From Gammaproteobacteria bacterium (lineage in GTDB: Bacteria > Pseudomonadota > Gammaproteobacteria > UBA6429 > Thiohalophilaceae): a stretch of DNA of 42,014 nt. This document shows positions 33,074 through 41,418 of the stretch, one piece after another (the first letter of the stretch is position 1; every line of letters begins with the position of its first letter). A program made the position numbers and the translations under genes. The DNA is taken from assembly GCA_029881995.1 (NCBI GenBank), contig JAOULO010000027.1, positions 1 to 42,014 on the forward strand, written 5' to 3'. Under the pieces are notes generated by a model. That model ran no database searches. It was not told where the DNA came from and saw only the letters and a list, made by a program, of their open reading frames with translations.

Positions 33074-34549
33074 GTGACTGAACAAGCAAACAAATTAAAT
33101 TTATTATCATTTACTGGAAGAATAAGAATTTTGCATATGACATGGTTTGCATTTTTCCTGAGTTTCTTCGTCTGGTTTAACCATGCACCATTGATGGGAG
33201 TAATACGGGAAACCTTTGATCTAACAAATCAACAGGTCAAGGCTCTTCTGATTATAAATGTGGCGTTGACCATTCCGGCACGAATTATTGTCGGTATGCT
33301 AGTGGATCATTTTGGCCCTCGTCGTATGTATAGCTTGCTATTATTCACAGGCAGCTTTATTTGCTTCGGATTTGCCATAGCTGATTCCTACGAACAACTA
33401 GCATTAATGCGATTTCTACTGGGTTTTGTCGGTGCTGGATTTGTTATTGGTATTCGCATGGTCAGTGAATGGTTCCCTGCCAAGCAGGTGGGTGTTGCCG
33501 AAGGTATTTATGGTGGCTGGGGAAATTTTGGCTCAGCTGCCGCAGCCATGAGTTTACCAACAATTGCTTTACTCTATGGTGGTGATGATGGATGGCGGTA
33601 CGCCATTGGTACAACAGGTGTGTTGGCATTGATTTATTCAGTTATATATTTTTTCTCTGTAACGGATACGCCAAAAGGATCTACTTATTTCAAGCCCAAA
33701 AAGACGGGTGCCATGGAAGTGACAAGTAAAGGGGATTTTTTCCTGTATATCATTATGAATATCCCCATGTATGCTGCGCTTGCCGTATTAACGTGGAAAC
33801 TGGGGCCAGAAAACCTAAAAATGCTAAGCCCTGGTATAACAACAACTATATATGCGGTTCTTATTGGAATTTTTATATTTCAGACCATCCGGATTTACCA
33901 GGTTAACAAACACGTATTTATCGAAGAGGTGCCAGAAATTGATCGTTACAATTTCAAGCAGGTTGCCGTTCTGGATCTTGCCTATTTTGTTACATTTGGA
34001 TCAGAACTGGCGGTGGTATCCATGTTGCCACTTTTCTTCATGGATACATTTGAATTATCTGCCATAACGGCTGGCCTGTTAGCCTCCGGGTTTGCCTTTA
34101 TGAATCTGGTGGCCCGTCCTAGTGGTGGTTTGTTCAGTGACAAATTTGGACGTAAGAAAACCATGTTAATCCTCATTGCTGGATTAGTTGCCGGCTACCT
34201 GATAATGAGTAATATTACATCAGCTTGGCCTATTTGGCTGGCAGTTGTTGCTTCCATGGCCTGCTCTTTCTTTGTTCAGTCCGGAGAAGGTGCTGTGTTT
34301 GCTATTGTACCTCTAGTTAAAAGACGGTTGACTGGGCAGGTTGCTGGAATGGCAGGTGCTTATGGTAATGTCGGTGCTGTAACTTTCCTGACTGTTCTAT
34401 CGTTTGTTTCTCCGCAGATATTTTTCCTTGTAATAGCTGCTGCGGCCTCAATCACATTTGTTGCCGTTGCCCTGTTCCTGGATGAGCCAAAAGGTCATAT
34501 GGCCGAAGTAATGCCGGATGGTACTGTGCAAATGATTGAAGTTGGCTAA
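33074..34549 (+). CDS. Nitrate transporter, NNP family (NarK/NrtP type)
   Basis: This is a 491-residue major facilitator with about 12 membrane helices. The family's nitrate signatures are visible: [13 protein letters not shown] in the first half and [12 protein letters not shown] in the second, and the loop 2-3 motif DHFGPRR is repeated as DKFGRKK. It imports nitrate (or exchanges it for nitrite) across the inner membrane for the adjacent NasA/NirBD pathway. GTG is the start, with GAGG about 10 bases upstream. It is the first gene behind a sigma54 promoter and attenuator. Confidence 0.92.
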   Translation: MTEQANKLNLLSFTGRIRILHMTWFAFFLSFFVWFNHAPLMGVIRETFDLTNQQVKALLIINVALTIPARIIVGMLVDHFGPRRMYSLLLFTGSFICFGFAIADSYEQLALMRFLLGFVGAGFVIGIRMVSEWFPAKQVGVAEGIYGGWGNFGSAAAAMSLPTIALLYGGDDGWRYAIGTTGVLALIYSVIYFFSVTDTPKGSTYFKPKKTGAMEVTSKGDFFLYIIMNIPMYAALAVLTWKLGPENLKMLSPGITTTIYAVLIGIFIFQTIRIYQVNKHVFIEEVPEIDRYNFKQVAVLDLAYFVTFGSELAVVSMLPLFFMDTFELSAITAGLLASGFAFMNLVARPSGGLFSDKFGRKKTMLILIAGLVAGYLIMSNITSAWPIWLAVVASMACSFFVQSGEGAVFAIVPLVKRRLTGQVAGMAGAYGNVGAVTFLTVLSFVSPQIFFLVIAAAASITFVAVALFLDEPKGHMAEVMPDGTVQMIEVG

Positions 34550-34573
34550 ATTGTTATTAACAACTTAGATAAC

Positions 34574-34597
34574 CTCCTTTCCCGTTTGGGTAAGGAG
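34574..34597 (+). terminator. Hairpin between the transporter and kinase genes
   Basis: CTCCTTTCCC (34574-34583) pairs with GGGTAAGGAG (34588-34597), with one T-T mismatch and a GTTT loop, followed by TTTA. It could be a partial terminator or mRNA end. TATAAT at 34605-34610 directly before the kinase start might be a -10 box of a separate promoter, but no good -35 is present. Confidence 0.5.
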
Positions 34598-34616
34598 TTT
34601 ACGGTATAATTCAAAT

Positions 34617-36323
34617 ATGGCTTCTCTTGAGATTTCATCAGCCCAATATAGTATTGCAGGCATCAAATCAGAAAATGAAGATGCCTGTGGGATTCATGTG
34701 CCTGATGAACCCTTATTGACAACCAAAGGGATTGCGGTTGCCATTGCCGATGGTGTCAGCAGCAGTGATGCCGGTAAGCGGGCCAGTGAGGCCTGTGTCA
34801 AAGGATTTCTGTCCGATTATTTCAGTTCGCCAGAAAGCTGGACCGTAAAAACTTCTGCGCAAAAAGTGTTATCCGCCTTAAATCGCTGGTTGCATGCCCA
34901 GGGTCAACGTGAGTTTGGCCATGCACAGGGAATGATCACCACATTTAGCGCAGTTGTCATCAAATCTAATACAGCTCATATATTCCATGTGGGTGATACG
35001 CGAATATATCGTTTACGTGATAATGAGCTGGAGCAATTAACCCATGATCACCGCATTGTACTGGATAAGGATAAATCTTATCTTAGTCGCGCCATGGGTA
35101 TCGATCTGAGACTGGACATAGATGTTCGAACTGTCACTGTTGAGACAGGAGACATCTTTTTACTGGTGTGCGATGGTGTTTATGAATTTCTGGCGGATGG
35201 GCTATTAAGAAAGCATATCAAGGACAATGATAAAGATCTGGATAAGGCATGTAAATCCATTGTTGACCATGCAGTCACTAATAAAAGCAATGATAATCTT
35301 ACCTGTCAATTAGTCAGAGTTGATCGTCTTCCATCCGAAAATGAAAAAGAGTTTTACAATAAACTGATCGAATTACCGTTCCCTCCCCCTCTTGAGCCTG
35401 GGATGATACTTGATGGTTATAAAATTCTACGTCAGTTGTTTTCTAATAAACGTACCGAGGTCTATCTGGCAAAAGATACGGCAGATGAATCTACTGTCAT
35501 CATGAAAGCCCCTTCTCTCAATTACGATGATGATGCTGAGTATATAAATCGGTTCTTACATGAAGAATGGGCAGGGAAACGGATTAAAAACTCTAATGTT
35601 GTTCAGATTATTGAATCCAGACAAAAACGTACGGCTTTGTATTACATCACTGAATATGTAGAAGGTCAGACCCTACGTCAATGGATGAAGGATCATCCGC
35701 TACCGTCAATTATTTCAGTCAGAAATTATGCGGAACAGATTGCGCATGGTCTTCGTGCTTTTCATCGCCTGGAAATGATTCACCAGGATTTGAAGCCCGA
35801 GAATATTTTGCTTGATAAACATGATAGTTTGAAAATTATTGACTTCGGTTCAACCAAGATTGCCGGAATTGAAGAAATTAGTACACCACTAATGCAAAAT
35901 AATTTGCTCGGCACCATCAATTATACTGCCCCAGAGTATCACATTGGAGATCCAGGCAGTCATCGCTCAGATATATTTTCTCTGGGGGTGATTGTTTACG
36001 AAATGTTGACAGGAGAATTGCCTTTTACTAAAGAGCTCAGCGCTCGCAACCTGGGGAGAGCCACGTACCGATCAGTTAAGTTCTTCAGGCCGGATATCCC
36101 TGTCTGGGTCGACAAGACGATTGAAAAGGCTGTCAATATCAATCCAGAAATGCGGTTTGACAAATTATCTGAATTTACTTATGCCCTTTCGCATCCAGAC
36201 TCAACATTAATCAATCAGGATTATGTGCCACTGATTAAAAGGAATCCTGTCAAATTCTGGAAATCCTTAAGCATTATTTTGTTGATTATAAATCTTGTTT
36301 TTATTTATATGCTTGTAAAGTAA
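34617..36323 (+). CDS. PP2C phosphatase-Ser/Thr protein kinase fusion
   Basis: The 568-residue protein has an N-terminal PP2C phosphatase (about 5-235; metal motifs SENEDACG, AIADGVSSSDAG, HVGDTRIYRL, CDGVYEFL, SNDNLTC). A Ser/Thr kinase follows (about 265-530; Lys297, catalytic D391 in HQDLKPEN, DFGS, APEY), then a C-terminal membrane helix (about 548-566). The Gly loop is degenerate (LFSNKRTEVYLA) and HRD is HQD, but Lys, Asp and Mg residues remain. Such fusions sit beside nitrate assimilation genes in Pseudomonas and other gammaproteobacteria, where they probably tune uptake or reduction. No strong ribosome site is visible. Confidence 0.9.
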   Translation: MASLEISSAQYSIAGIKSENEDACGIHVPDEPLLTTKGIAVAIADGVSSSDAGKRASEACVKGFLSDYFSSPESWTVKTSAQKVLSALNRWLHAQGQREFGHAQGMITTFSAVVIKSNTAHIFHVGDTRIYRLRDNELEQLTHDHRIVLDKDKSYLSRAMGIDLRLDIDVRTVTVETGDIFLLVCDGVYEFLADGLLRKHIKDNDKDLDKACKSIVDHAVTNKSNDNLTCQLVRVDRLPSENEKEFYNKLIELPFPPPLEPGMILDGYKILRQLFSNKRTEVYLAKDTADESTVIMKAPSLNYDDDAEYINRFLHEEWAGKRIKNSNVVQIIESRQKRTALYYITEYVEGQTLRQWMKDHPLPSIISVRNYAEQIAHGLRAFHRLEMIHQDLKPENILLDKHDSLKIIDFGSTKIAGIEEISTPLMQNNLLGTINYTAPEYHIGDPGSHRSDIFSLGVIVYEMLTGELPFTKELSARNLGRATYRSVKFFRPDIPVWVDKTIEKAVNINPEMRFDKLSEFTYALSHPDSTLINQDYVPLIKRNPVKFWKSLSIILLIINLVFIYMLVK

Positions 36324-36343
36324 CTAAATATAAAAACAAAACA

Positions 36344-37561
36344 CTAATCCTGTTTATAAGTCGACAAAAAGCGAGCAATACGGCTAATGGCTTCTTCCAG
36401 TTCATCTTCTCGTGGCAGGAAGACAATACGAAAGTGATCAGTGCCAGGCCAGTTAAAGGCTGAACCTTGAACTAACAATATCTTTTCCTGAATTAGCAGA
36501 TCCAGCACAAATCTTTCATCATCTTTAATTGGATGCACTTCAGGATCCAGTTTGGCAAAAATATACATGGCCCCCTTGGGTTTGACACAGCTCACCCCAG
36601 GAATTTCAGATACCAGTTTATAGGCAAGGTCTCGTTGTTTGTATAAGCGACCAGAAGGAGCAATCAGATCGTTAATGCTCTGGTAACCGCCCAGGGCTGT
36701 TTGAATGGCGTGCTGCCCCGGTACATTGGAACAGAGACGCATTGAGGCCAGTAATTCTATGCCCTCCAGATAATCTGTTGCCATGTGTTTGGCCCCACTG
36801 ATTACCATCCAGCCAGCACGAAATCCTGCAACACGATAGGACTTGGACAGACCATTAAAACTTACAAACAGCACATCATCTGCAAGTGATGCCGCTGCAA
36901 CATGCTCGACCTCATCGTAGACAATTTTATCGTATATCTCATCTGCAAAAATAATCAGATCATGCTTGCGAGCCAGTTCAATAATGGATTCCAGTGTTCG
37001 TTGAGAATAAACGGCCCCGGTAGGATTATTCGGGTTAATTACGACGATGGCGCGCGTATTCTTGGTGATCTTGCTTTCCATATCAGCCAGATCGGGTTCC
37101 CAGTCATTCTCTTCATCACAGAGATAATGGACGGGCTTGCCACCACCCAGACTCACGGCTGCAGTCCAGAGTGGATAATCGGGTGCCGGGATAAGAATCT
37201 CCTGTCCATTATCAAGCAGGGCCTGCATGGACATAACAATCAGTTCGCTGACCCCGTTGCCAAGATAGATATCATCAATCTCGACGTTTTTGATTCCCTT
37301 CTGCTGGCAATACTGCATTACCGCTTTGCGACCAGAGAATATGCCGCGGGAATCACTATAGCCCTGAGATTGGGGCACATAGTGAATCATGTCCTTGACG
37401 ATTTCTTCAGGGGCATCAAAACCAAAGGGTGATGGGTTGCCCAGGTTGAGCTTGAGGATCTTCTCCCCATCCTCCTCCATGCGACGGGCCTCGCGTAGGA
37501 CCTGGCCACGGATGTCATAACAGACATTGTCCAACTTGTGTGATTTAGTAACTTTTCTCAT
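36344..37561 (-). CDS. alaA: AlaA-type glutamate-pyruvate aminotransferase
   Basis: This 405-residue fold-type I PLP aminotransferase is close in pattern to E. coli AlaA along its whole length: LDNVCYDIRGQVLREARRME, LNLGNPSPFGFDAPEEI, YLGNGVSELIVMSMQALL, NPNNPTGAVYS, DEIYDKI and the PLP-Lys motif SFNGLSKSYRVAGFR. It makes alanine from pyruvate and glutamate in the cytoplasm. It lies convergent to the kinase gene, 20 bases away, and is the probable boundary between the core locus and the accessory block. Confidence 0.94.
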   Translation of the reverse strand: MRKVTKSHKLDNVCYDIRGQVLREARRMEEDGEKILKLNLGNPSPFGFDAPEEIVKDMIHYVPQSQGYSDSRGIFSGRKAVMQYCQQKGIKNVEIDDIYLGNGVSELIVMSMQALLDNGQEILIPAPDYPLWTAAVSLGGGKPVHYLCDEENDWEPDLADMESKITKNTRAIVVINPNNPTGAVYSQRTLESIIELARKHDLIIFADEIYDKIVYDEVEHVAAASLADDVLFVSFNGLSKSYRVAGFRAGWMVISGAKHMATDYLEGIELLASMRLCSNVPGQHAIQTALGGYQSINDLIAPSGRLYKQRDLAYKLVSEIPGVSCVKPKGAMYIFAKLDPEVHPIKDDERFVLDLLIQEKILLVQGSAFNWPGTDHFRIVFLPREDELEEAISRIARFLSTYKQD

Positions 37562-37644
37562 TTTTCGCTATTCATATCGTAAAACTGCACTAATTATATA
37601 CAGGTTTTGCGGGAAACACCCTGAGTTTGTAGATGGTACTTGGG

Positions 37645-37661
37645 TATCCAAACGTTGGATA
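37645..37661. promoter_or_regulatory. Perfect inverted repeat upstream of the M15-like gene
   Basis: TATCCAA and TTGGATA are separated by three bases (ACG), a 17-bp operator-like palindrome. It lies 83 bases before the alaA start and 153 bases before the accessory gene, so it might control either. No matching regulator was identified. Confidence 0.4.
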
Positions 37662-37813
37662 AATAATAACCAGTCTTACTGAGCCATACCAGATTTTTAC
37701 AGGTTCCCGTCAGCGATAAAACCTTGTTAGGCTAGTGACATTGGCGTTATGCTGATGACCTGTCAGTTACACATAAATTTAAGTGTTGTGGTAAAAACTA
37801 AGGAAAGGTAAAT

Positions 37814-38272
37814 ATGACTCAAGCAGCTGTAATAAGACCTCACAATATTGATCAACTCATAAGTCAGATAAGACAGGAATTTCCACTATCAGGGATTCGT
37901 ATTACTGGCCGTGGCAGAACATTCCAACGTCAGGCTGAATTAATGGTGCAACGTATTCGTGCAAATCGTCAGGAATTTCTCAGCACCTATGTACGCCGCC
38001 CTCACATACAGGAAATGGATCGCTGGTTTCTTGCTAACCGTACTGCAACATCGGCTCAGATGGTTGAGGAGTTTGAACAGATCATTCGCCGAGCTGTAAG
38101 CGGTGGTGCTGCCGTATCCAATCACTTATCCAATACTGCTAGAGATATCAGTTGGCCGGTCGGCGCACCTGATGTTTTAAACAATATCGAAAACCGGATA
38201 AGTGAACTGGGCGCCTCAGTTATTCGGGAGCCCAATGCCGCAGGTGGTCGTCATTGGCATATAGACTGGTAA
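37814..38272 (+). CDS. M15-like (DD-peptidase/Hedgehog fold) zinc peptidase, no signal peptide
   Basis: The 152-residue protein has M15-like signatures: GRGRTFQRQAELM near residue 32, SNHLSNTARD (H104 and D111 as likely zinc ligands) and a C-terminal HWHIDW (H149 as third ligand), with E139 as possible general base. M15 enzymes cut peptidoglycan stem peptides. Standard M15 proteins carry an export signal; this one has none, so it is either exported by a specialised route or acts after lysis. AAGGAAAGG precedes the ATG. A secreted protein gene follows 17 bases later. Confidence 0.72.
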   Translation: MTQAAVIRPHNIDQLISQIRQEFPLSGIRITGRGRTFQRQAELMVQRIRANRQEFLSTYVRRPHIQEMDRWFLANRTATSAQMVEEFEQIIRRAVSGGAAVSNHLSNTARDISWPVGAPDVLNNIENRISELGASVIREPNAAGGRHWHIDW

Positions 38273-38289
38273 GCAAGGGAACAACACGA

Positions 38290-38790
38290 ATGAAAAAATA
38301 CCTGCTGTTAGTTCTTCTGTTGATACAACAAACTGCCCTCGCCTCTGAGGAAGGTCTCTATGCCTGGTGGATGACCATCGAATTTCCGGTAACAGAAACA
38401 AAAATACTGACACAATCTATAAGCAAGCTGAATAAAAACTGGGTAAAGGCAACATTGTTGTCAGATGCTTTACTCAAACAGCACACTAGCCAGAAGCAAT
38501 ATCAGGAATTCAAAAACTCTAAAATGCAATTTCAATGGGCACTGGACATGAATAACAATGGCATCAAAGAACAGTTCTATACCGGTGTTTATAAAGACAA
38601 AAACAATCAAACTGGTAAATTTGTTGCCATATTTGAGTCAAATAAATTGATAAAGATCTTCACCCGGTCGGGGAAACCCGGCTATAACGCCCTGCTTCGC
38701 ACTAAGGAGCAGATTAGTTGGTATCAGTGTATGCAGTGCGGGGAGTTTGAGGCCATCAAATGGAATGGTAAGACGTATGGACTTGAGTGA
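38290..38790 (+). CDS. Secreted protein next to the M15-like gene, candidate immunity protein
   Basis: The product has 166 residues from ATG 38290, chosen because it begins a clean signal peptide (MKKYLLLVLLLIQQTALA) with AAGGGA upstream. The mature domain contains DMNNNGIKEQFYTGVYKD and ends with YQCMQCGEFEAIKWNGKTY, whose CxxC could bind metal or form a disulfide. I do not recognise a named family. Its placement directly after a signal-less peptidoglycan-peptidase-like gene, and its periplasmic address, fit an immunity protein, but this is inference. Confidence 0.65.
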   Translation: MKKYLLLVLLLIQQTALASEEGLYAWWMTIEFPVTETKILTQSISKLNKNWVKATLLSDALLKQHTSQKQYQEFKNSKMQFQWALDMNNNGIKEQFYTGVYKDKNNQTGKFVAIFESNKLIKIFTRSGKPGYNALLRTKEQISWYQCMQCGEFEAIKWNGKTYGLE

Positions 38791-38852
38791 TGAAATGAGA
38801 ATCAAGTTATCTGCCCCCTTGATTGTGCGGAATTCTATTACGGTGCATTTTT

Positions 38853-39269
38853 ATGATGAGAAAACTGCTTCCTGTTTTACCTCTTTTGTTTGTTGTTAGC
38901 ATTGTGGAAGCTGGCAATGATGCATCTGAGGCACAGGTTAAAGAGGCCTTCAAAACATTGATCAAGAACCAGAATGTAAAACTATCAAAATCAGAATTAT
39001 GCAACCCGACAGGATCAGATGCGAATAAAACGATTGGAGACCTGCTCGCTAGCACTCTTTCATATGCTATTGCTGAAAAAGGTCATGAAACAAACCTCCA
39101 TACCCGTTGCGAGAATGTGAACTTAAAAGAAAAAGGTAAAGTTAAAAACTTGCTAGATTGTGAAATGTCTATTTATATGAAAACACGTGAAGGTGCGAGT
39201 TCTTCATTCAGGTTTGCTATAGATACTCGGGATAACTCACTTATCAAAGATTCGATTCGGTGTTTTTAG
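38853..39269 (+). CDS. Secreted protein, unknown function
   Basis: The 138-residue product is taken from ATG 38853 (or 38856). It has a signal peptide (residues 1-20, ending VEAG) and a helical, Lys/Asn/Glu-rich mature domain with four cysteines (LCNPT, TRCENV, LDCEMS, IRCF) that could form two disulfides. The longer start at 38823 would add an unlikely leader. The family is not recognised. It follows the candidate immunity gene by 62 bases, so it may belong to the same transcript. Confidence 0.65.
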   Translation: MMRKLLPVLPLLFVVSIVEAGNDASEAQVKEAFKTLIKNQNVKLSKSELCNPTGSDANKTIGDLLASTLSYAIAEKGHETNLHTRCENVNLKEKGKVKNLLDCEMSIYMKTREGASSSFRFAIDTRDNSLIKDSIRCF

Positions 39270-39309
39270 GGGGCTAATGTATGCGAACCAATTTAGAGCT
39301 CCCCTTAAT

Positions 39310-39331
39310 ATTGCTCGATTTTCCGAGTAAT
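39310..39331. promoter_or_regulatory. Hairpin upstream of the GHKL ATPase gene
   Basis: ATTGCTCG and CGAGTAAT form an 8-bp stem with one G-U pair and a 6-base loop (ATTTTC). No T run follows, so it is not a typical terminator. It lies 40 bases before the start codon and could be an operator or an RNA element. Confidence 0.35.
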
Positions 39332-39371
39332 GCTGCAAACTACATGAATCAATGTTGCGCATAAACAAACA

Positions 39372-40337
39372 ATGGGATTGATTATAAGTATACAAAATCA
39401 AGCATCTCTTCATACTTTAGAGAGCTTGCTAAGATCAAATCATTTTTTCCCAGAGTCACCAGAGCATTTCACGCTTCAGTTTAACCCAAGATATACCCAC
39501 TTTGAGCCATTTATGCTTTCGATGCTGGCAGCATGGGGAGATTACTGGGTAAGGCAAGGAGTGAAAATTAACTGCAAGAACACAGATGCCAAAGGCGTAG
39601 ACTATGTCGCAAGAATGGGGCTTTTTAAATATATATCTGCAACTAACCCCAGAGAAATAACTGAACACGAACCATCTGGTAGTTTTGTCCCGATAACAAA
39701 GCTTGTAAACTCATCTGATCGAGCAAAATTTATGGCGAACTTAATGCCAATACTCAACAAAAATCATTCACGTTATTCAGATGCGGTTAAATATAGCTTG
39801 AGCGAGCTAACAAACAATGTAATGGAACATGCGGGCGGCGCTCCTGCATTTGCTTGTGCTCAATATTACAAACAATCAGATAAGGTTTCTATCGGTGTTG
39901 CTGATTGTGGTATTGGTCTATATACATCACTGTCAAATACCATATCTGTTGTTGATGACTGCGATAGTGTAATGCAGTCAGTTAAACCTGGTATCTCTGG
40001 TGCGGTAAAGTCTGTGTATAGCAGCTCAGACAATGCAGGAGCTGGTCTTTTTTATAACAAATGCATCGCTCATGCTTCTCGTCAATATTTTGCCATCATA
40101 TCCGGCTCTGCAGCATTTAGGTTAAGACGGAAACAAAACTCCATTGATTTTAACGCCAGCCCTGTCAATGATAGGCATGACGTTTACCAAAACCTACCTA
40201 ACTGGAAAGGGACAGTAGTAGGTCTTGATATAAAGGTTGCCTCAGGAAGGGAGTTTAATAATTTATCAAAAAGAGTTTTGGAAACATACACAAGACAATA
40301 CAGACCAAAGAAAAAAGTGAATATTAATTTTGAATGA
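39372..40337 (+). CDS. STAS-like plus GHKL ATPase protein (predicted regulatory switch, part 1)
   Basis: The 321-residue protein has two parts. Residues about 1-110 resemble a STAS-like fold (FTLQFNPRYTHFEPFMLSML, then YVARMGLFKYI). Residues about 130-310 are a GHKL ATPase: N box SELTNNVMEHAG (E145, N149), G1 box VADCGIG (D178, G180) and G2 box NAGAGLF (G223, G225). No dimerisation/phospho-His domain is visible, so it is not a full histidine kinase. Similar ATPases act as anti-sigma-like Ser kinases. It overlaps the next gene by four bases (ATGA), so both are made together. Confidence 0.8.
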   Translation: MGLIISIQNQASLHTLESLLRSNHFFPESPEHFTLQFNPRYTHFEPFMLSMLAAWGDYWVRQGVKINCKNTDAKGVDYVARMGLFKYISATNPREITEHEPSGSFVPITKLVNSSDRAKFMANLMPILNKNHSRYSDAVKYSLSELTNNVMEHAGGAPAFACAQYYKQSDKVSIGVADCGIGLYTSLSNTISVVDDCDSVMQSVKPGISGAVKSVYSSSDNAGAGLFYNKCIAHASRQYFAIISGSAAFRLRRKQNSIDFNASPVNDRHDVYQNLPNWKGTVVGLDIKVASGREFNNLSKRVLETYTRQYRPKKKVNINFE

Positions 40338-41125
40338 ATAATACTTCCTCCACAGTAATCATGTATGACTTAACTGGTTCTTTTGCAGAAAATAAAGATA
40401 CAGCAAGACAAGTTAGATACAAGGATATTTTGCCGCACCTTGAAAACAACAATAACATTTGTATAGACTTTTCATCGGTTGACTTAACTACCCAGTCATT
40501 TATTCATGCATTAATTTCAGAAGGCGTAAGAAAATATGGGGAGTTTGGGGTCAGCCTTATCACATTCAAATCATGCAATACGCTCGTAAAATCTATTATT
40601 AGAACTGTTATATATTATTCGTTAGAGTATTCAACAATTGAGCCATCAAGCGACACTGTAATTATATCAACTGAGGATATACCGCAAGCTAACAGCCTTG
40701 ACACAATAAAAATAGTTCTAAGATCGTTGCAAGGATCAAAAAATATAGAACAGCTATCTAATAAAACCGGTTATTCAAAAAGACATATTGGCTACCGACT
40801 GAGCTCTGCAAGAATTCTTGGGTACCTTGATCCTATAAATGGTGAGTTAACCAATACTGGTATTGAGTTGGTTAATACCGAGGTTGGCTCCGAAGATGAA
40901 AGAAAACTATTTATCAATGCAATTGAAGATAGCAAAGTATACCAATTAATAGCGCCTGACTTACTGGAAGATAAAAGCCCTAGCCAACACACTCTAGCGA
41001 AAAGAATAATGCTGCACACAGGGATGTCTGAATCGACCGCCGTTAGAAGAGCTAATACATTGCTCTCTTGGAGGCGGCAAATTGGGGATTCACAGATGAT
41101 CCTAAGATTGTTTGACCTGATTTAA
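40334..41125 (+). CDS. STAS-like (DUF4325-type) plus winged-helix protein (predicted regulatory switch, part 2)
   Basis: In this 263-residue protein, residues about 1-110 match the STAS-like DUF4325 pattern (ICIDFSSVDLTTQSFIHALI, then LVKSIIRTVIYYSLEY). Residues about 115-263 carry two helix-turn-helix-like segments (IEQLSNKTGYSKRHIGYRLSS ... LGYLDPINGELTNTGIEL, and AKRIMLHTGMSESTAVRRAN). It is thus a candidate DNA-binding partner whose STAS-like part is acted on by the ATPase before it. No target promoter or effector gene is adjacent, so it may control genes elsewhere or be a stand-alone module. Confidence 0.78.
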   Translation: MNNTSSTVIMYDLTGSFAENKDTARQVRYKDILPHLENNNNICIDFSSVDLTTQSFIHALISEGVRKYGEFGVSLITFKSCNTLVKSIIRTVIYYSLEYSTIEPSSDTVIISTEDIPQANSLDTIKIVLRSLQGSKNIEQLSNKTGYSKRHIGYRLSSARILGYLDPINGELTNTGIELVNTEVGSEDERKLFINAIEDSKVYQLIAPDLLEDKSPSQHTLAKRIMLHTGMSESTAVRRANTLLSWRRQIGDSQMILRLFDLI

Positions 41126-41134
41126 ACAAGGACC

Positions 41135-41239
41135 GTAGGTTGGGCTGAGGAACGAACCCCAACATCTTAAACAGAAGAACAAAAATGAATCGCTGTTGCG
41201 ATGCTGTTGGGTTACGCAAAAACCGCTAACCCAACCTAC
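41135..41239. repeat. Palindromic MITE-like repeat
   Basis: The element is 105 bp, bounded by GTAGGTTGGG (41135-41144) and CCCAACCTAC (41230-41239), with inner CCCAACATC and GATGCTGTTGGG pairs. This is a widely dispersed type of non-coding palindromic repeat. The surrounding spacer (41126-41418) shows no gene. Confidence 0.85.
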
Positions 41240-41418
41240 ATTTGAATGCCCTCTTCTGGCCCTGACCGTGTAAATCACCCAAACACCCTTCTAACAAAAC
41301 AAGATATTAAAATAAGCACCCAATCAATAATCTAACCCTATTGATTGAACACAGAATTCGTTAACATTAGAAACTATTGTGTTCTGCCCCTAATTCACCC
41401 CAACAGATTGAGACGTTT

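Noticed and set aside
36902-37432. A 176-codon plus-strand frame inside alaA
   Set aside because: It is antisense to the conserved PLP enzyme core; no start signal or domain supports it.
41135-41239. Possible CRISPR or attC site because of the strong palindrome
   Set aside because: There is only one unit, without spacers. The ends GTAGGTTGGG/CCCAACCTAC do not match attC cores and instead fit a dispersed palindromic repeat.
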